A stretch of 64,000 nt of DNA from Paenisporosarcina sp050269735 (GTDB taxonomy: Bacteria; Bacillota; Bacilli; Bacillales_A; Planococcaceae), in the NCBI RefSeq assembly GCF_050269735.1, contig NZ_JBNNIX010000007.1, forward strand, positions 34,809 through 98,808, in the 5' to 3' direction. The notes beneath the pieces are model-generated. The model was not told the DNA's origin. It saw nothing but the letters and a program-made list of their open reading frames with translations, and ran no database searches. Position 1 is the first letter of the stretch; each line of letters starts with the position of its first letter. Of the stretch, positions 33,863 through 42,592 are shown piece after piece. The position numbers and the translations under genes were made by a program.

Positions 33863-33919
33863 TGTTGAATCATTCAACATTTTACTTAGTGTATCAAGTT
33901 TTGTTGAATGATTCAACAA
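33863..33919 (-). promoter_or_regulatory. Promoter framed by two palindromic operators
   Basis: TGTTGAAT-C-ATTCAACA (33863-33879) and TTGTTGAAT-G-ATTCAACAA (33901-33919), centres 39 nt apart. On the minus strand TTGAAT (in the distal palindrome) and TACACT are 17 nt apart and make a promoter; the proximal palindrome abuts the Shine-Dalgarno. Confidence 0.7.
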
Positions 33920-33951
33920 ACTTCCTTTATCGCGTTTTTAATGACTACAAT

Positions 33952-33981
33952 CCCCCCAGTAAAAAGCGAATTACTGGGGGG
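33952..33981. terminator. Strong G/C-run stem-loop
   Basis: CCCCCCAGTAA pairs perfectly with TTACTGGGGGG, 8-nt loop. It lies just after the 81-aa gene stop on the minus strand. There is no T-run, so it may instead protect mRNA ends. Confidence 0.6.
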
Positions 33982-33986
33982 AAATA

Positions 33987-34232
33987 TCATCTGCCTATCT
34001 TTACATCACCAAAAGCTGTGTTTTGTGAAGCTGCATAGATTACACGATTTTGAATGGCAAATGGGATATTCAGTTTGTCGCATGATTGGAACGCAAACAA
34101 AATAGCTTTTCTGCTCTTGGTGCACTCGATGACATCTTGATGGATGGATGCGACACACAAATTTCTTCGCCAAAAGTGAAGGCTACGAAGTGCACTTATC
34201 TGTGTATCATTTAATGGATACTTTTCAGTCAT
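33987..34232 (-). CDS. Uncharacterised 81-aa protein
   Basis: 81 residues, basic, with two cysteines and no membrane segment. GAAAGGAGGAATACCC precedes its ATG, one of the best ribosome binding sites of the window, so it is translated. It lies between radC and the DNA-binding protein gene, all on the minus strand. Not recognised. Confidence 0.6.
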   Translation of the reverse strand: MTEKYPLNDTQISALRSLHFWRRNLCVASIHQDVIECTKSRKAILFAFQSCDKLNIPFAIQNRVIYAASQNTAFGDVKIGR

Positions 34233-34260
34233 GGGTATTCCTCCTTTCTAGGATAAAAAC

Positions 34261-34282
34261 AAAAGGGGAGACATCCCCTTTT
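34261..34282 (-). terminator. Terminator of radC
   Basis: AAAAGGGG pairs with CCCCTTTT, loop AGACAT; on the minus strand a T5 follows. Confidence 0.75.
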
Positions 34283-34286
34283 GCAT

Positions 34287-34745
34287 TTAAAGCACTCCTT
34301 TTTCTTTCAGTGAAATTCCGTCTTCATGACTCACAATAATGGAATCTAATACCTCAATGCCCATAATCTCACCGGCTTCCATCAGTCGTTTACTAACTTC
34401 AATATCCTCCGGTGAATACTGACAGTTGCCGGATGGATGGTTATGAGCCACTAAAATACTCCCTGCATTATTGAGAATGGCGGATTTGAACACTTCTCTC
34501 GGATGCACAATGCTGGCATTTAAGCTCCCAACATGACTTTTATGAACGGCGGTGACCTGGTTTTTTACATTGACGCAAAGTACCAAAAACACCTCTCGGT
34601 CCTCTTCTGCTATCATGGCTTTAATGAATTCGATGGCATCTTTTGGTGAACGGATTTGTTTAGGCATTAAGCTCGTATAGGCTTCTTCCACCTCTCGGAT
34701 TTCTTGTTTAATACGTACGATTTCAATCACTTTGTTTAATGTCAT
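34287..34745 (-). CDS. radC: RadC-like JAB/MPN metalloprotein
   Basis: About 152 residues: the RadC C-terminal JAB domain alone, without the helix-hairpin-helix part of the chromosomal 225-aa protein. The zinc motif is intact: HNHPSGNCQYSPED, with an upstream acidic residue. Short RadC proteins are common on plasmids and phages, where their role is unclear. AAAGGAG precedes the ATG at 34745; the longer reading has no site. Confidence 0.9.
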   Translation of the reverse strand: MTLNKVIEIVRIKQEIREVEEAYTSLMPKQIRSPKDAIEFIKAMIAEEDREVFLVLCVNVKNQVTAVHKSHVGSLNASIVHPREVFKSAILNNAGSILVAHNHPSGNCQYSPEDIEVSKRLMEAGEIMGIEVLDSIIVSHEDGISLKEKGVL

Positions 34746-35064
34746 GATTTGTTTAGCTCCTTTTTTGTGTTGTTCTCCGGGCGGTAAATGTCCCAAAAGG
34801 GATTATTTTTTGCCTTTTGACACGAAGGACGAACAGATCCAATAGCCGACCAGTCAAGGGTCACAGCGTAAAAAGTTTTTCTGCGCAAGCGTGATGTGAA
34901 AAAGTTTTTCGCCCCTTGACTGTTGTTTTGGTGGTTAGTCGGCTCCTGTCTTTGTCCGAAACAGAGGGAGGGCGAACGCCTAGGAATCTGCCTTTGTTTC
35001 GGACTTAGACAGGCTGGGAATCTGTACGATCCGGAGGACAAAAGCAAAAAATACAACAACAAAA
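34746..35064. repeat. Inverted-repeat-rich noncoding region, candidate plasmid origin
   Basis: Several nested dyads occur. AGCCGAC-CAGTCAAGGG (34844-34860) is mirrored by CCCTTGACTG (34913-34922) and GTCGGCT (34938-34944). Inside are two AAAAAGTTTTTC copies 28 nt apart (about 34870-34881 and 34898-34910). CCTGTC plus TCCGAAACA (34945-34963) is mirrored by TGTTTCGGA and GACAGG (34995-35013). It is more GC-rich than its surroundings and has no gene. Single-strand origins, double-strand origins and structured control RNAs all look like this. Confidence 0.45.
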
Positions 35065-35082
35065 GGCAGCCACTTGGCTGCC
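35065..35082 (+). terminator. Stem-loop GGCAGCC/GGCTGCC
   Basis: A 7-bp perfect hairpin with ACTT loop at the end of the inverted-repeat region; followed by a pyrimidine-rich, not pure-T, stretch. Confidence 0.5.
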
Positions 35083-35372
35083 CTCCATTTCTTCATTTCT
35101 TTTATTTGATTATCTTTTCAGCTCGTTTCCTCGTAAAGAAAAGAACAGGAACCTACGATATGTAGGCGAAGCCGTACAGCTCGTGGTTATCGGGCTTTTT
35201 AGAGGAAAGCGACACGTTAGAGCATCTTTCAAAGCGTTTGCTGCTTTGTTAGGAGCTATCGTGCTGCCGCCATGAAGGTATTTGATTCTATAAGGTCTAG
35301 TTTTAGAAGGAATCCTCTGATAAATGGAGAATACTGTAAAAGTGTGATAAAACTCATGTAAGAGGAGGACCA
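35083..35372. other. Noncoding region with short hairpins
   Basis: Holds CCTAC-GATAT-GTAGG (35154-35168) and AAGCCG...CGGGCTTT (about 35169-35199), the latter terminator-like, then unstructured DNA up to the next gene. A small control RNA is possible; nothing is certain. Confidence 0.35.
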
Positions 35373-35729
35373 ATGAAGAATATAAAAACAGTGGATGCCG
35401 CAAAAAAAGAAATCCAGGTGCTTGAAGATTTTGTGTCTCTCGTAGAAAACTATCAAGCGACAACCTTAGTGCAAAAGATAGTAAAGGCTTATGCCTATTC
35501 AGGAAGCATAGCCAAAGTCGTTGCATACATAAACAATGAATTTGGTCCTGACACGATTGATAAAACATACGTTACTGATCTGCTCAAAAGCAAACCTCAA
35601 GATGAATTACATAAGCACATGAAAGGATACTACTTAACTAAAACACGCCACACAAGGAAAAAGCCGAGTAAATCACCTACTCACACAACATTTCAGCACA
35701 TTGAACACAATGACATAGGTAAAAGATAG
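35373..35729 (+). CDS. Uncharacterised 118-aa protein
   Basis: 118 residues; AAGAGGAGG precedes the ATG. The first 80 residues are helical with a possible helix-turn-helix (SGSIAKVVAYINNEFG followed by IDKTYVTDLLKSKPQ); the tail is very basic (KTRHTRKKPSKS). It looks like a small DNA-binding protein. It is 24 nt before the next gene on the same strand, so both are probably cotranscribed. Family not recognised. Confidence 0.65.
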   Translation: MKNIKTVDAAKKEIQVLEDFVSLVENYQATTLVQKIVKAYAYSGSIAKVVAYINNEFGPDTIDKTYVTDLLKSKPQDELHKHMKGYYLTKTRHTRKKPSKSPTHTTFQHIEHNDIGKR

Positions 35730-35753
35730 TTAGATATGGGAGGAATAGACACG

Positions 35754-36098
35754 ATGAATCATGAAGCTGTAAACATATTTGTGCCGAAGGATTTCGAGGA
35801 TGAGATGGAGGTTCTTACGACGATATTCAACCCTACAAATGATATTGGACTCGCAATTGCCGGGGAAAACATGCACCCAACTTCAAAGTGTCCGATTTTA
35901 AGAATATTTATGTTAGAAACTGTCGATCACGGATGGACTTTTAAAGAAGAACTACAGGCGTTTACCTTCTCGAATTTTGATGACGCCCAAACTTTCCTAG
36001 AAAACCTTCCTCAAATGTCTGCGCTAGAAATGCTCATCATTATGAACGGTCAAAAAGGGTTAGGAGAAATAGAGTCCGAAATTGGCCTGCTCTCTTAG
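35754..36098 (+). CDS. Uncharacterised 114-aa acidic protein
   Basis: About 114 residues, acidic, soluble, start at the ATG with GGGAGG 9 nt upstream (an earlier ATG at 35736 overlaps that site). The sequence suggests a compact alpha/beta fold (VNIFVPKDFEDEMEVLTTIF ... LENLPQ). No motif recognised. Follows the basic 118-aa gene. Confidence 0.65.
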   Translation: MNHEAVNIFVPKDFEDEMEVLTTIFNPTNDIGLAIAGENMHPTSKCPILRIFMLETVDHGWTFKEELQAFTFSNFDDAQTFLENLPQMSALEMLIIMNGQKGLGEIESEIGLLS

Positions 36099-36197
36099 CA
36101 TGATACTTGATCCCAGCTAGTAGGTTACCCACTCACTCAATTACTATGAAAGTTCGGTCTACTTTTGCATATAGTAATAAAAATGGGGGGTGCTAGC

Positions 36198-36572
36198 TTG
36201 GACGAGAAGAGAAGAAAAGATAGTTGGACGGAAGAAGATGATAAGATTCTAGCAGACACAGTCTTAACCTTTGTGCGTGAAGGGAAAACACAACTACAAG
36301 CTTTTGTAGAAGCCGCAACAATCCTTGGCCGTACAAGGCAGGCATGTGGGTTCCGGTGGAATAAAACATTACGCAAACATTACAATATACAAAAAGTGAA
36401 CCGAATCAAACCCAATGAAGTTCACAGTCATCTACAACAAGCCATGACATCTTATGATGAATTGGCAAAAGCATACGAAAGACTAAAACGGGACTATGAA
36501 CAGCTACAGTCCGAACACCAAAAGGTAAAGACATGGCTTATTAATGGAAAAGAGTTATTACGAATTGAATAG
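36198..36572 (+). CDS. RsfA-like Myb/SANT transcription regulator
   Basis: About 124 residues from a TTG start with GGGGGG 7 nt upstream. The N-terminal 55 residues match the RsfA Myb-like domain: DSWTEEDDKILADTVL, then QLQAFVEAATILGRTRQACGFRWN. The rest is a coiled coil (residues about 75-115). RsfA tunes prespore gene expression under sigma F in B. subtilis; shorter paralogues are frequent in Bacillales and on their phages and plasmids. Followed by a terminator. Confidence 0.85.
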   Translation: MDEKRRKDSWTEEDDKILADTVLTFVREGKTQLQAFVEAATILGRTRQACGFRWNKTLRKHYNIQKVNRIKPNEVHSHLQQAMTSYDELAKAYERLKRDYEQLQSEHQKVKTWLINGKELLRIE

Positions 36573-36580
36573 ATTGTTGG

Positions 36581-36609
36581 AGAGAGCATTAAACATTAAT
36601 GCTCTCTTT
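36581..36609 (+). terminator. Terminator of the RsfA-like gene
   Basis: AGAGAGCATTAA pairs perfectly with TTAATGCTCTCT, then TTTT. Confidence 0.9.
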
Positions 36610-36867
36610 TAATTGTTACGAATGGAATATTGGAATTAGAAAGTGATTTGACTGTAGTACTTTCATAACAACAAAGAATTACCTTTTAGAGAAGGATTTC
36701 TTCCGAAAATCCTATACAAAAAATTCGGGTCGGCATAAATTATTTTATGCTCATTATTAATTAAATAAGTTTCATACTCCTGTTTCCTTATTATGATAGT
36801 GTCGAGCAATTGACAGACTCTCCATTTCCCCGGAGGGTCTTTTTTAGTAGATTTATTTTCATTGATA
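36610..36867. other. Intergenic region with a plus-strand terminator-like hairpin
   Basis: AGACTCTCC (36815-36823) pairs with GGAGGGTCT (36832-36840), followed by T6. No plus-strand gene ends just before it, so an unannotated short transcript or a decayed gene is possible. Nothing else supported. Confidence 0.4.
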
Positions 36868-38352
36868 TCAATAAGGTAAATTATTGACTTCATTTGCAAC
36901 ACGGATACCAGATTCGATTGCACTTTGAATCCAACCATGAGGTTGTGATGTGTGTTCGCCGGCAAAGTGTACTCTCCCCTCAAATGCAGAGATAGACTGG
37001 GATAGTTCTGTTTCTTGTTCAGGTTTAAATAGTGCAAAAGCGCCTCCTGAATAAGGATTTTGACTCCAACTGAAGGAGCTTCCAGTGATGAACTCATCAT
37101 ATACTTGTTGACCGTGAATGATTGCTAAATTCTTTAAAGCTTGTTGAATTCTTTCATCCTCGCGTAAACTGTCCCATGGAACGGTATCATCCTCCCATGT
37201 ATAACTAACAATAATCAGACCTGATTCGTTACTCCCAATTCCATGACTAGGATAATAAGTAAATCGGATAGGCAAATCCGATACCGTTTGCCCGCCTTGT
37301 ATGCCTATTTCTTCCCAGAAACGATGTTTAAATTGGAGGCCAATCTTTGTGGAAGTGACGTAATGAAGTTCTCGAATAGCTTTCCATTTATTATGCGAAA
37401 AAGAATCGTGGGGTTCGATTTCTATAAATTGCATAATGGAGAATGGAACGGTCATGATGCAAATATCACACGTCATCAGTCCAGGATGATTTAATTCTGT
37501 ATTCTTCGACCAAATCTTCACTTGATTGTTCTCTTGAACAATCTTGACAACTTGATGATTATAAAGAATTTCGTCCTCAAGTTGTGGGAGAAAAGCTTTA
37601 GGGAGTTGATCATTTCCTCCCGTTATTTCATAGAACTCTATAGATGGATTGAAGAGAATCATAAATTCACGTAATAAATCAAGAAACGCAAGTTCAGCGA
37701 GTCCTTCCATGGAGAGAAACACCTTTATCATTTCAATTGCCGCGGGCGATAAATGCACGCCGTTTGGATTGTATCGCAAAAAGCTGTCCATGGAGTATCT
37801 GTCATACTCCTTGATTACCCAATTCCAATTCTCTGCAGGGTTAAGGTTAATAAAATCAATGACTGGTTGAATCACCATTTGTGCAAGTTCTTTAGCGGTT
37901 TTGCCTTTCTCGTTGGGGGCAACAGGATAGCCGAGAATATCGGGATTCTGTTCATAAATGTATTTGCGTGTTGTCATTCCGTTAACATGAATCAAATCGT
38001 TCGGCGAACTATTAATAAATGGATTAATTGGGAGACTAAATTTTTTAATATATGCCAATGTCAAAGCATGAGTATTTGGAATTCGCATGGCACCAGCTTC
38101 CATATACAAACCATCTACAAAAGGTGAACGCATTGTAAAAACCCGTCCCCCCACCCTGTCGGAGGCTTCCAATATCGTTACTTCATGTCCGGCTTCCTTT
38201 AACAAGGAGGCTGCAACAAGTCCTGCCATACCAGCACCAACGATGACTACTTTTTTAGGAGAAGTAGTTTTATTTAAACCGAATTCAATCAGAGAGATTT
38301 TCTGATTCATCGATAGTGATTCCACATTCGTCAGGTCTATACATCCTTTCAA
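36868..38352 (-). CDS. FAD-dependent monoamine oxidase-like enzyme
   Basis: Up to 494 residues. The dinucleotide-binding motif is VVIVGAGMAGLVAASLLKEAGHEVTILE as a standard GxGxxG-x17-E block (about residues 35-60), followed by DRVGGR. The C-terminal FAD motif HFAGEHTS and W-I-Q-S-A-I-E-S-G complete the amine oxidase fold. It would oxidise an amine or L-amino acid with FAD, releasing H2O2. The start is unclear: the TTG at 38352 overlaps AAAGGA, and a later ATG (MNQKISL) lacks a site. Monocistronic; function in this setting unknown. Confidence 0.85.
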   Translation of the reverse strand: MKGCIDLTNVESLSMNQKISLIEFGLNKTTSPKKVVIVGAGMAGLVAASLLKEAGHEVTILEASDRVGGRVFTMRSPFVDGLYMEAGAMRIPNTHALTLAYIKKFSLPINPFINSSPNDLIHVNGMTTRKYIYEQNPDILGYPVAPNEKGKTAKELAQMVIQPVIDFINLNPAENWNWVIKEYDRYSMDSFLRYNPNGVHLSPAAIEMIKVFLSMEGLAELAFLDLLREFMILFNPSIEFYEITGGNDQLPKAFLPQLEDEILYNHQVVKIVQENNQVKIWSKNTELNHPGLMTCDICIMTVPFSIMQFIEIEPHDSFSHNKWKAIRELHYVTSTKIGLQFKHRFWEEIGIQGGQTVSDLPIRFTYYPSHGIGSNESGLIIVSYTWEDDTVPWDSLREDERIQQALKNLAIIHGQQVYDEFITGSSFSWSQNPYSGGAFALFKPEQETELSQSISAFEGRVHFAGEHTSQPHGWIQSAIESGIRVANEVNNLPY

Positions 38353-38552
38353 TTCTAATGGCTCTCAAAATAAGTTACTCTAAAACATTGACAAAGATGC
38401 CTTCTGGCATTAAATGGGTTAATGTGAAAATCACATTAGAACCGCAGGAGTTTGCAAAATATAGAAGGAGGAGGTTTTACAAATATTTAACACTGGGGAA
38501 ATAATTGGAACGTATACTTGAAGAGAAATGAAGTAAGTTTGAAGGAGTTCCA

Positions 38553-39434
38553 ATGAAAATTAATCAACTAACGACATTATTTAAGTACTTTAAGTTTCTA
38601 CATACACATCATAATTATCTCACCCAAGAATTTGTAAAGAATGAAGAGTTTAAAGGATTAATTCATAAACAAAAAATAACAACGGTATTTCAACCCATTT
38701 TATCCTTAACAGAAAATGAAACCCTGGGATTTGAAATTTTAAATCGCCCAGAACCTACGCTCAGTTTTCCGACGACAGACAAGTTTTATGACTACGTTGG
38801 GCAAAGCGAAACGGTGTTTATAGTCGAAGCTTTTTTACGGGATCTTTCGTTAGAAAGATATTCTGAACAGATAATACATACGCACAATCATAAAAATCAA
38901 TTGGTATTTCTTAATATTCAACCTCAAGTTTTAGCTGATTCAGCCTATCGAAGTGGAAAAACATTGGAACTATTAAGTAAATACAACCTTTCACCGAGTC
39001 AAATTGTTTTAGAATTAACCGAAAAAGAGGCGGTGCTTGACTATAATCGATTTGAAAAGATTATCGATAACTATCGTCAGCAAGGATTTAGAGTGGCAGT
39101 TGATGATGCTGGTACCGGATACAATAGCTTAAAGACTCTCGTATACTTAAAATCAGAATTTATCAAGATTGATAAATCGCTAATTCGAAACATTCACAGT
39201 AACCCTGCGCAGCAGCATCTCGTCGAGTTGTTATTGGAATTTGCAGCGCAATCCAAAACAAGTGTGATTGCAGAAGGAATTGAAACCTTGTCAGAACTAA
39301 GATTTCTACAACGTTTGGGTGTTCCCTATGGACAAGGATATGCACTAGGTAAACCAAACTCATTGTTATGTAATGGACAGTTACCGGCGTCACCTATTAT
39401 CACCACTACGTCTTTGAATCGAGCTATTTTATAA
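38553..39434 (+). CDS. EAL-domain c-di-GMP phosphodiesterase
   Basis: 293 residues, a lone EAL domain with a short helical lead. The catalytic set appears present: E-I-L in GFEILNRP, Asn in LNIQPQ, Glu in LELTEKE, Asp pair in VDDAGTGYNS, Lys in KIDKSLI, Glu in AEGIET and Gln in YGQGYALG. The DDFG motif reads DDAG. It should cleave c-di-GMP. AAGGAG precedes the ATG. A strong terminator follows, then the remains of a CBS-GGDEF gene, so EAL and CBS-GGDEF may once have formed a single unit. Confidence 0.88.
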   Translation: MKINQLTTLFKYFKFLHTHHNYLTQEFVKNEEFKGLIHKQKITTVFQPILSLTENETLGFEILNRPEPTLSFPTTDKFYDYVGQSETVFIVEAFLRDLSLERYSEQIIHTHNHKNQLVFLNIQPQVLADSAYRSGKTLELLSKYNLSPSQIVLELTEKEAVLDYNRFEKIIDNYRQQGFRVAVDDAGTGYNSLKTLVYLKSEFIKIDKSLIRNIHSNPAQQHLVELLLEFAAQSKTSVIAEGIETLSELRFLQRLGVPYGQGYALGKPNSLLCNGQLPASPIITTTSLNRAIL

Positions 39435-39474
39435 TACCAACAAAAAATTGTGATGAAATCTAAGAATTTCAGAA

Positions 39475-39523
39475 AACCCATCTCGTTACTCAAATTGTTG
39501 AGAAACAAGATGGGTTGTTTTTT
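39475..39523 (+). terminator. Terminator of the EAL gene
   Basis: AACCCATCTCGTT pairs with AACAAGATGGGTT (one bulge), followed by GTTTTTT. Confidence 0.85.
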
Positions 39524-39701
39524 AAAGTTATACTCCCATTATATAGAAGACTATTAATCTAATAGCACTACTGTGATACAGTTAAATAGTATCTAATTCA
39601 AACCGCTGTAAGTTCTTTAGTGGATTCGCTTTGCAAGAATTCTACATAATCAAACCTGAATAAAACCTGTTGTGAAAATAAAAAATATGGAGGTATTTGT
39701 G

Positions 39702-40150
39702 TGATTTCCTATATCGGAGATATTGCTAAAGAGACGCCCATCGTATCTTTTGAAACACCATGTAATCAAATTGATCAAATTTTTCAAGATAACCAAAGTT
39801 TACAGGCATCGTTTTAATAGATAAGAAACTTGGGGTCGGCATAATTACTCGCACCTATTTCTACCAAAAATAGGAAATTGTTATGAGTATAATCTGTATA
39901 TGATGAAATCTATAGATGTTTTAGCAAATAAACAACCGTTGATTGTGGACTATTTCACATCAATCATTGAAGTAAGCAAACTAGCCATGAATAGACCAGA
40001 AGAAGAGATATACGATGATATCATCATCGTAATGGACCATACCATTATAGGGGTAGTTAGTATAAAGAATTTACTCATGAAAGTGTCCGATACACAGGTG
40101 GAGTTTACTGTATATTGATTTAGATCGGTTCAAAGCTTACAACAAAAGTC
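39702..40150 (+). pseudogene. Remnant of a CBS-pair plus GGDEF protein
   Basis: Piecewise translation gives a CBS domain (YIGDIAKETPIVSFETPC..., then IVLIDKKLGVGIITRTYFY after a frameshift, then SIDVLANKQPLIVDYFTSI... IIGVVSIKNLL after another) and the first residues of a GGDEF core (YIDLDRFKAYN) after an internal deletion. At least three frameshifts or deletions are visible. This is the CBS-GGDEF half of the EAL-CBS-GGDEF architecture known in Bacillales. The frame ends inside the remnant of an unrelated amidase. Confidence 0.75.
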
Positions 40151-40586
40151 TATACATTCATTAGTAGTTCGCGCTATGAGACTCAAAGATCGTGGATTAA
40201 AAAAGCAAAACTTTCATGTCTTACGTGAGGAGAGTATGCCGGCAATCCTAATTGAGGGAGGGTATATGGATTCCATAATTGACATGGAATCTCTTCGTGA
40301 TGACTCCAAGTTGAAATCGCAAGGAGAAGCAATTGCTGAGGGACTTGTAAAGTTTTACAAACTTCAAAAAAGATTTAATGAATCTGAAGTGAAAGGAGTG
40401 AGCAAAATGGAAGAATATAATAAAGATGCACAACCGTCTAAGTCTCAAGTTGTTGAATTTAAAGCAGCAGTAGCAGCTGGAATTACTGACGGGACATATC
40501 CCCAACGTCCAGCTAGCCGAGAAGAGGTAGCAGTTACGATTTATCGAGTGACAAAGAATAGAGTGGGGCTTTTTTATGGATATTAG
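40140..40586 (+). pseudogene. 3' fragment of an Amidase_3 endolysin-type gene
   Basis: From about 40140 the frame reads SIHSLVVRAM, LKDRGLKKQNFHVLREESMPAILIEGGYM and on: the C-terminal half of an N-acetylmuramoyl-L-alanine amidase 3 domain, then a repeat-like tail (EFKAAVAAGITDGTYPQRPASREEVAVTIYRV), as in phage-type endolysins. The N-terminal half with the first zinc ligands is absent. It joins directly onto the GGDEF remnant, marking an illegitimate deletion junction. Confidence 0.75.
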
Positions 40587-40850
40587 ATCTAAACAAATAA
40601 AAATGTGTAAAATTCTCTGTCCCTAAGCTGGTGTTGTCTAATATCAGCTTGTCAATACTTAAAATGTGGAAAACTTTTTTTGTTTTAGTTAAAAAAATAA
40701 ACATTTTTAAATAAAGTTTCCCAATTTTATTTTCAAGAAATTCCCTTTAGTTCCATATATAATTAATCTTGCAGGTGAATTTAAAGAGAGGAAAATATCA
40801 CTAATCATCTATAGGGACAAATTACTAAAAAGTAAATGAGGATGAGTTCA

Positions 40851-41750
40851 ATGGGGATTTTAAAGAAAGTATTACTCTTATCAATTTTATTAAGTTTATT
40901 AAACACTACCATCTCCTATGCGGATGTTGGTACAATAACTAATGATCCAGATTCTTTTGATGAAAATAGTTTTAATCCTGATGGTTATATAGATGAAAGC
41001 TTTATTCCACCAAGCGAAAATAATTTGTATGATCATTCCGAATTTAATAGTGAGAACGATTTATTAAATTCAGTGCGAGTTTATGAACAGCCAAGTATTG
41101 TATATAAAAATAATGATGTAATCACTCCTCCAGTAGAAATTATGGGAGTTAAACCGATTAAAGAATCCTCAATTGCAATTGAATCTAGAGAAGTATCTAC
41201 CATGGCAATTGAACCAATGGCGGTTGCACCGATTAATGGTGATGCTAAAATCTTACCTTATACTGATTATGGAACCAAAATTTATACCTATGAGAAACAA
41301 TCGGGAACAATGACTGCGAAAAAGTATGTAGTGATGAAAATATTAGGAAAAACTTTAGGAACAGTGGAAATGATAGTGTTAGAGTTAGTAGAATCAGCTC
41401 TAAGCACAATTGATTATGGGAAAATCACACAAGCAGAAACTAGATACTCATTCACGTATCCGGGTAAACAAGTTAGCATATATTCCAACAGAATCTGGCA
41501 AAAACGATATGAAGAAATATCACGCTATACCTGGGCACATACTTGGGGATATTGGACTCCCAAAAATTCCAATTATCCAAAGCAGTATACAATAAGTAAA
41601 ACACCAAACAACGGATATAAAACACCTTTTAAATCTGAATTCTCACCGAACTTTACTACAGATTCAACTTTAATTAAGAGAGGTCGAGAAAATTATTATA
41701 TGTATGATGGTTACTGGAAATATCCACTATATTGGAATGGGATGAACTGA
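40851..41750 (+). CDS. Uncharacterised secreted protein
   Basis: About 299 residues with a signal peptide (about 1-24, cleavage near SYA-D). An acidic, Asn/Asp-rich region (about 25-110) precedes a globular C-terminal domain rich in Tyr and Trp (WAHTWGYWTPKNSNYPKQ). No family recognised. The start is the ATG at 40851 with GAGG 9 nt upstream. It is followed 11 nt later by a lipoprotein gene, likely in one transcript, so the two may act together at the cell surface. Confidence 0.65.
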   Translation: MGILKKVLLLSILLSLLNTTISYADVGTITNDPDSFDENSFNPDGYIDESFIPPSENNLYDHSEFNSENDLLNSVRVYEQPSIVYKNNDVITPPVEIMGVKPIKESSIAIESREVSTMAIEPMAVAPINGDAKILPYTDYGTKIYTYEKQSGTMTAKKYVVMKILGKTLGTVEMIVLELVESALSTIDYGKITQAETRYSFTYPGKQVSIYSNRIWQKRYEEISRYTWAHTWGYWTPKNSNYPKQYTISKTPNNGYKTPFKSEFSPNFTTDSTLIKRGRENYYMYDGYWKYPLYWNGMN

Positions 41751-41761
41751 AAGGTAGTAAA

Positions 41762-42388
41762 ATGAAATTATTTAAAAAAATTTTCTTATTATATTTTACT
41801 TCGATTATAATTGCTGGATGTGCCAATGAGAATATTAAATTAGAAGAAACGATAAAGAATAGTCCTCCAATTAAAAACGAAACAGTAGAATCGAGTTCTC
41901 CCATTCAATTGGAGCATCATGAACTGTTTAAAAGAATAAAAGAATTGGAAAGTATGGAAATTAAATTTACGGAAAAGTCTCTTGAAATTAAGGGACAAGT
42001 AACAGCGACTGAGATTAAAAATGAATTGTTTCTCAGCATAGACATTGTATTTGATAAACCTCAGAAAATCTTGAAAAATACATTAGTATTAGCTGTTTTT
42101 GATAAATCATTACAAAATTATGCAATTGCTGATTATCCGTATGTAACTAATTTTCAGGGACAAGAAATTACAATTTCACCTAGTAAAGATCCCAAAGGCT
42201 TTTCAGTGGGTAGAGCAATAGCACTAAAAAAAGATCTTACTAATGAGAAGGAATTTGTTAAAGTATTTCAGAGTGTAAAATTTATGTTAGTTTACGAAGA
42301 CGATTCAGGGAATTTGCAAAGAGAATATTTTATCTCGAATATTAACGATTTTACTATATCACCAGAGTTACTAAAGCTAATCAAATGA
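41762..42388 (+). CDS. Uncharacterised lipoprotein cotranscribed with the secreted protein
   Basis: About 208 residues with lipobox IIAGC (Cys20), a charged linker, and a mature beta-rich domain of about 150 residues. AAAGG lies 8 nt before the ATG at 41762. Partner of the preceding secreted protein; family not recognised. Confidence 0.65.
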   Translation: MKLFKKIFLLYFTSIIIAGCANENIKLEETIKNSPPIKNETVESSSPIQLEHHELFKRIKELESMEIKFTEKSLEIKGQVTATEIKNELFLSIDIVFDKPQKILKNTLVLAVFDKSLQNYAIADYPYVTNFQGQEITISPSKDPKGFSVGRAIALKKDLTNEKEFVKVFQSVKFMLVYEDDSGNLQREYFISNINDFTISPELLKLIK

Positions 42389-42592
42389 TTTTGGAACTTA
42401 AGATTATCTTATATTTAGAAAAGACTGTCTAAGGGCATTTTTATTATTTTGGTGATAATAAAAATTGGTAACCGTTCATGCGACTTTACATTAGAGCAAA
42501 ACTCACAGACTGAGGGTCAAGAAGTGGACGACTTTTAATGTTACCCGGCATATATTTAAGAATTAAGACTAGCTGATGCTTATTATGATAAA

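Noticed and set aside
33848..33919. 24-residue N-terminal extension of the DNA-binding protein
   Set aside because: It would translate through two palindromes and the promoter; a TTG with a strong Shine-Dalgarno lies after them.
34742..35568. Several overlapping ORFs across the inverted-repeat region
   Set aside because: They lack ribosome binding sites, have low-complexity Ser/Leu/Cys-rich products and overlap on both strands, as expected for noncoding DNA.
36663..37100. Minus-strand ORF of 145 codons
   Set aside because: Most of it lies antisense-frame inside the amine oxidase gene, it has no ribosome binding site, and the unique tail of about 40 codons has no recognisable domain.
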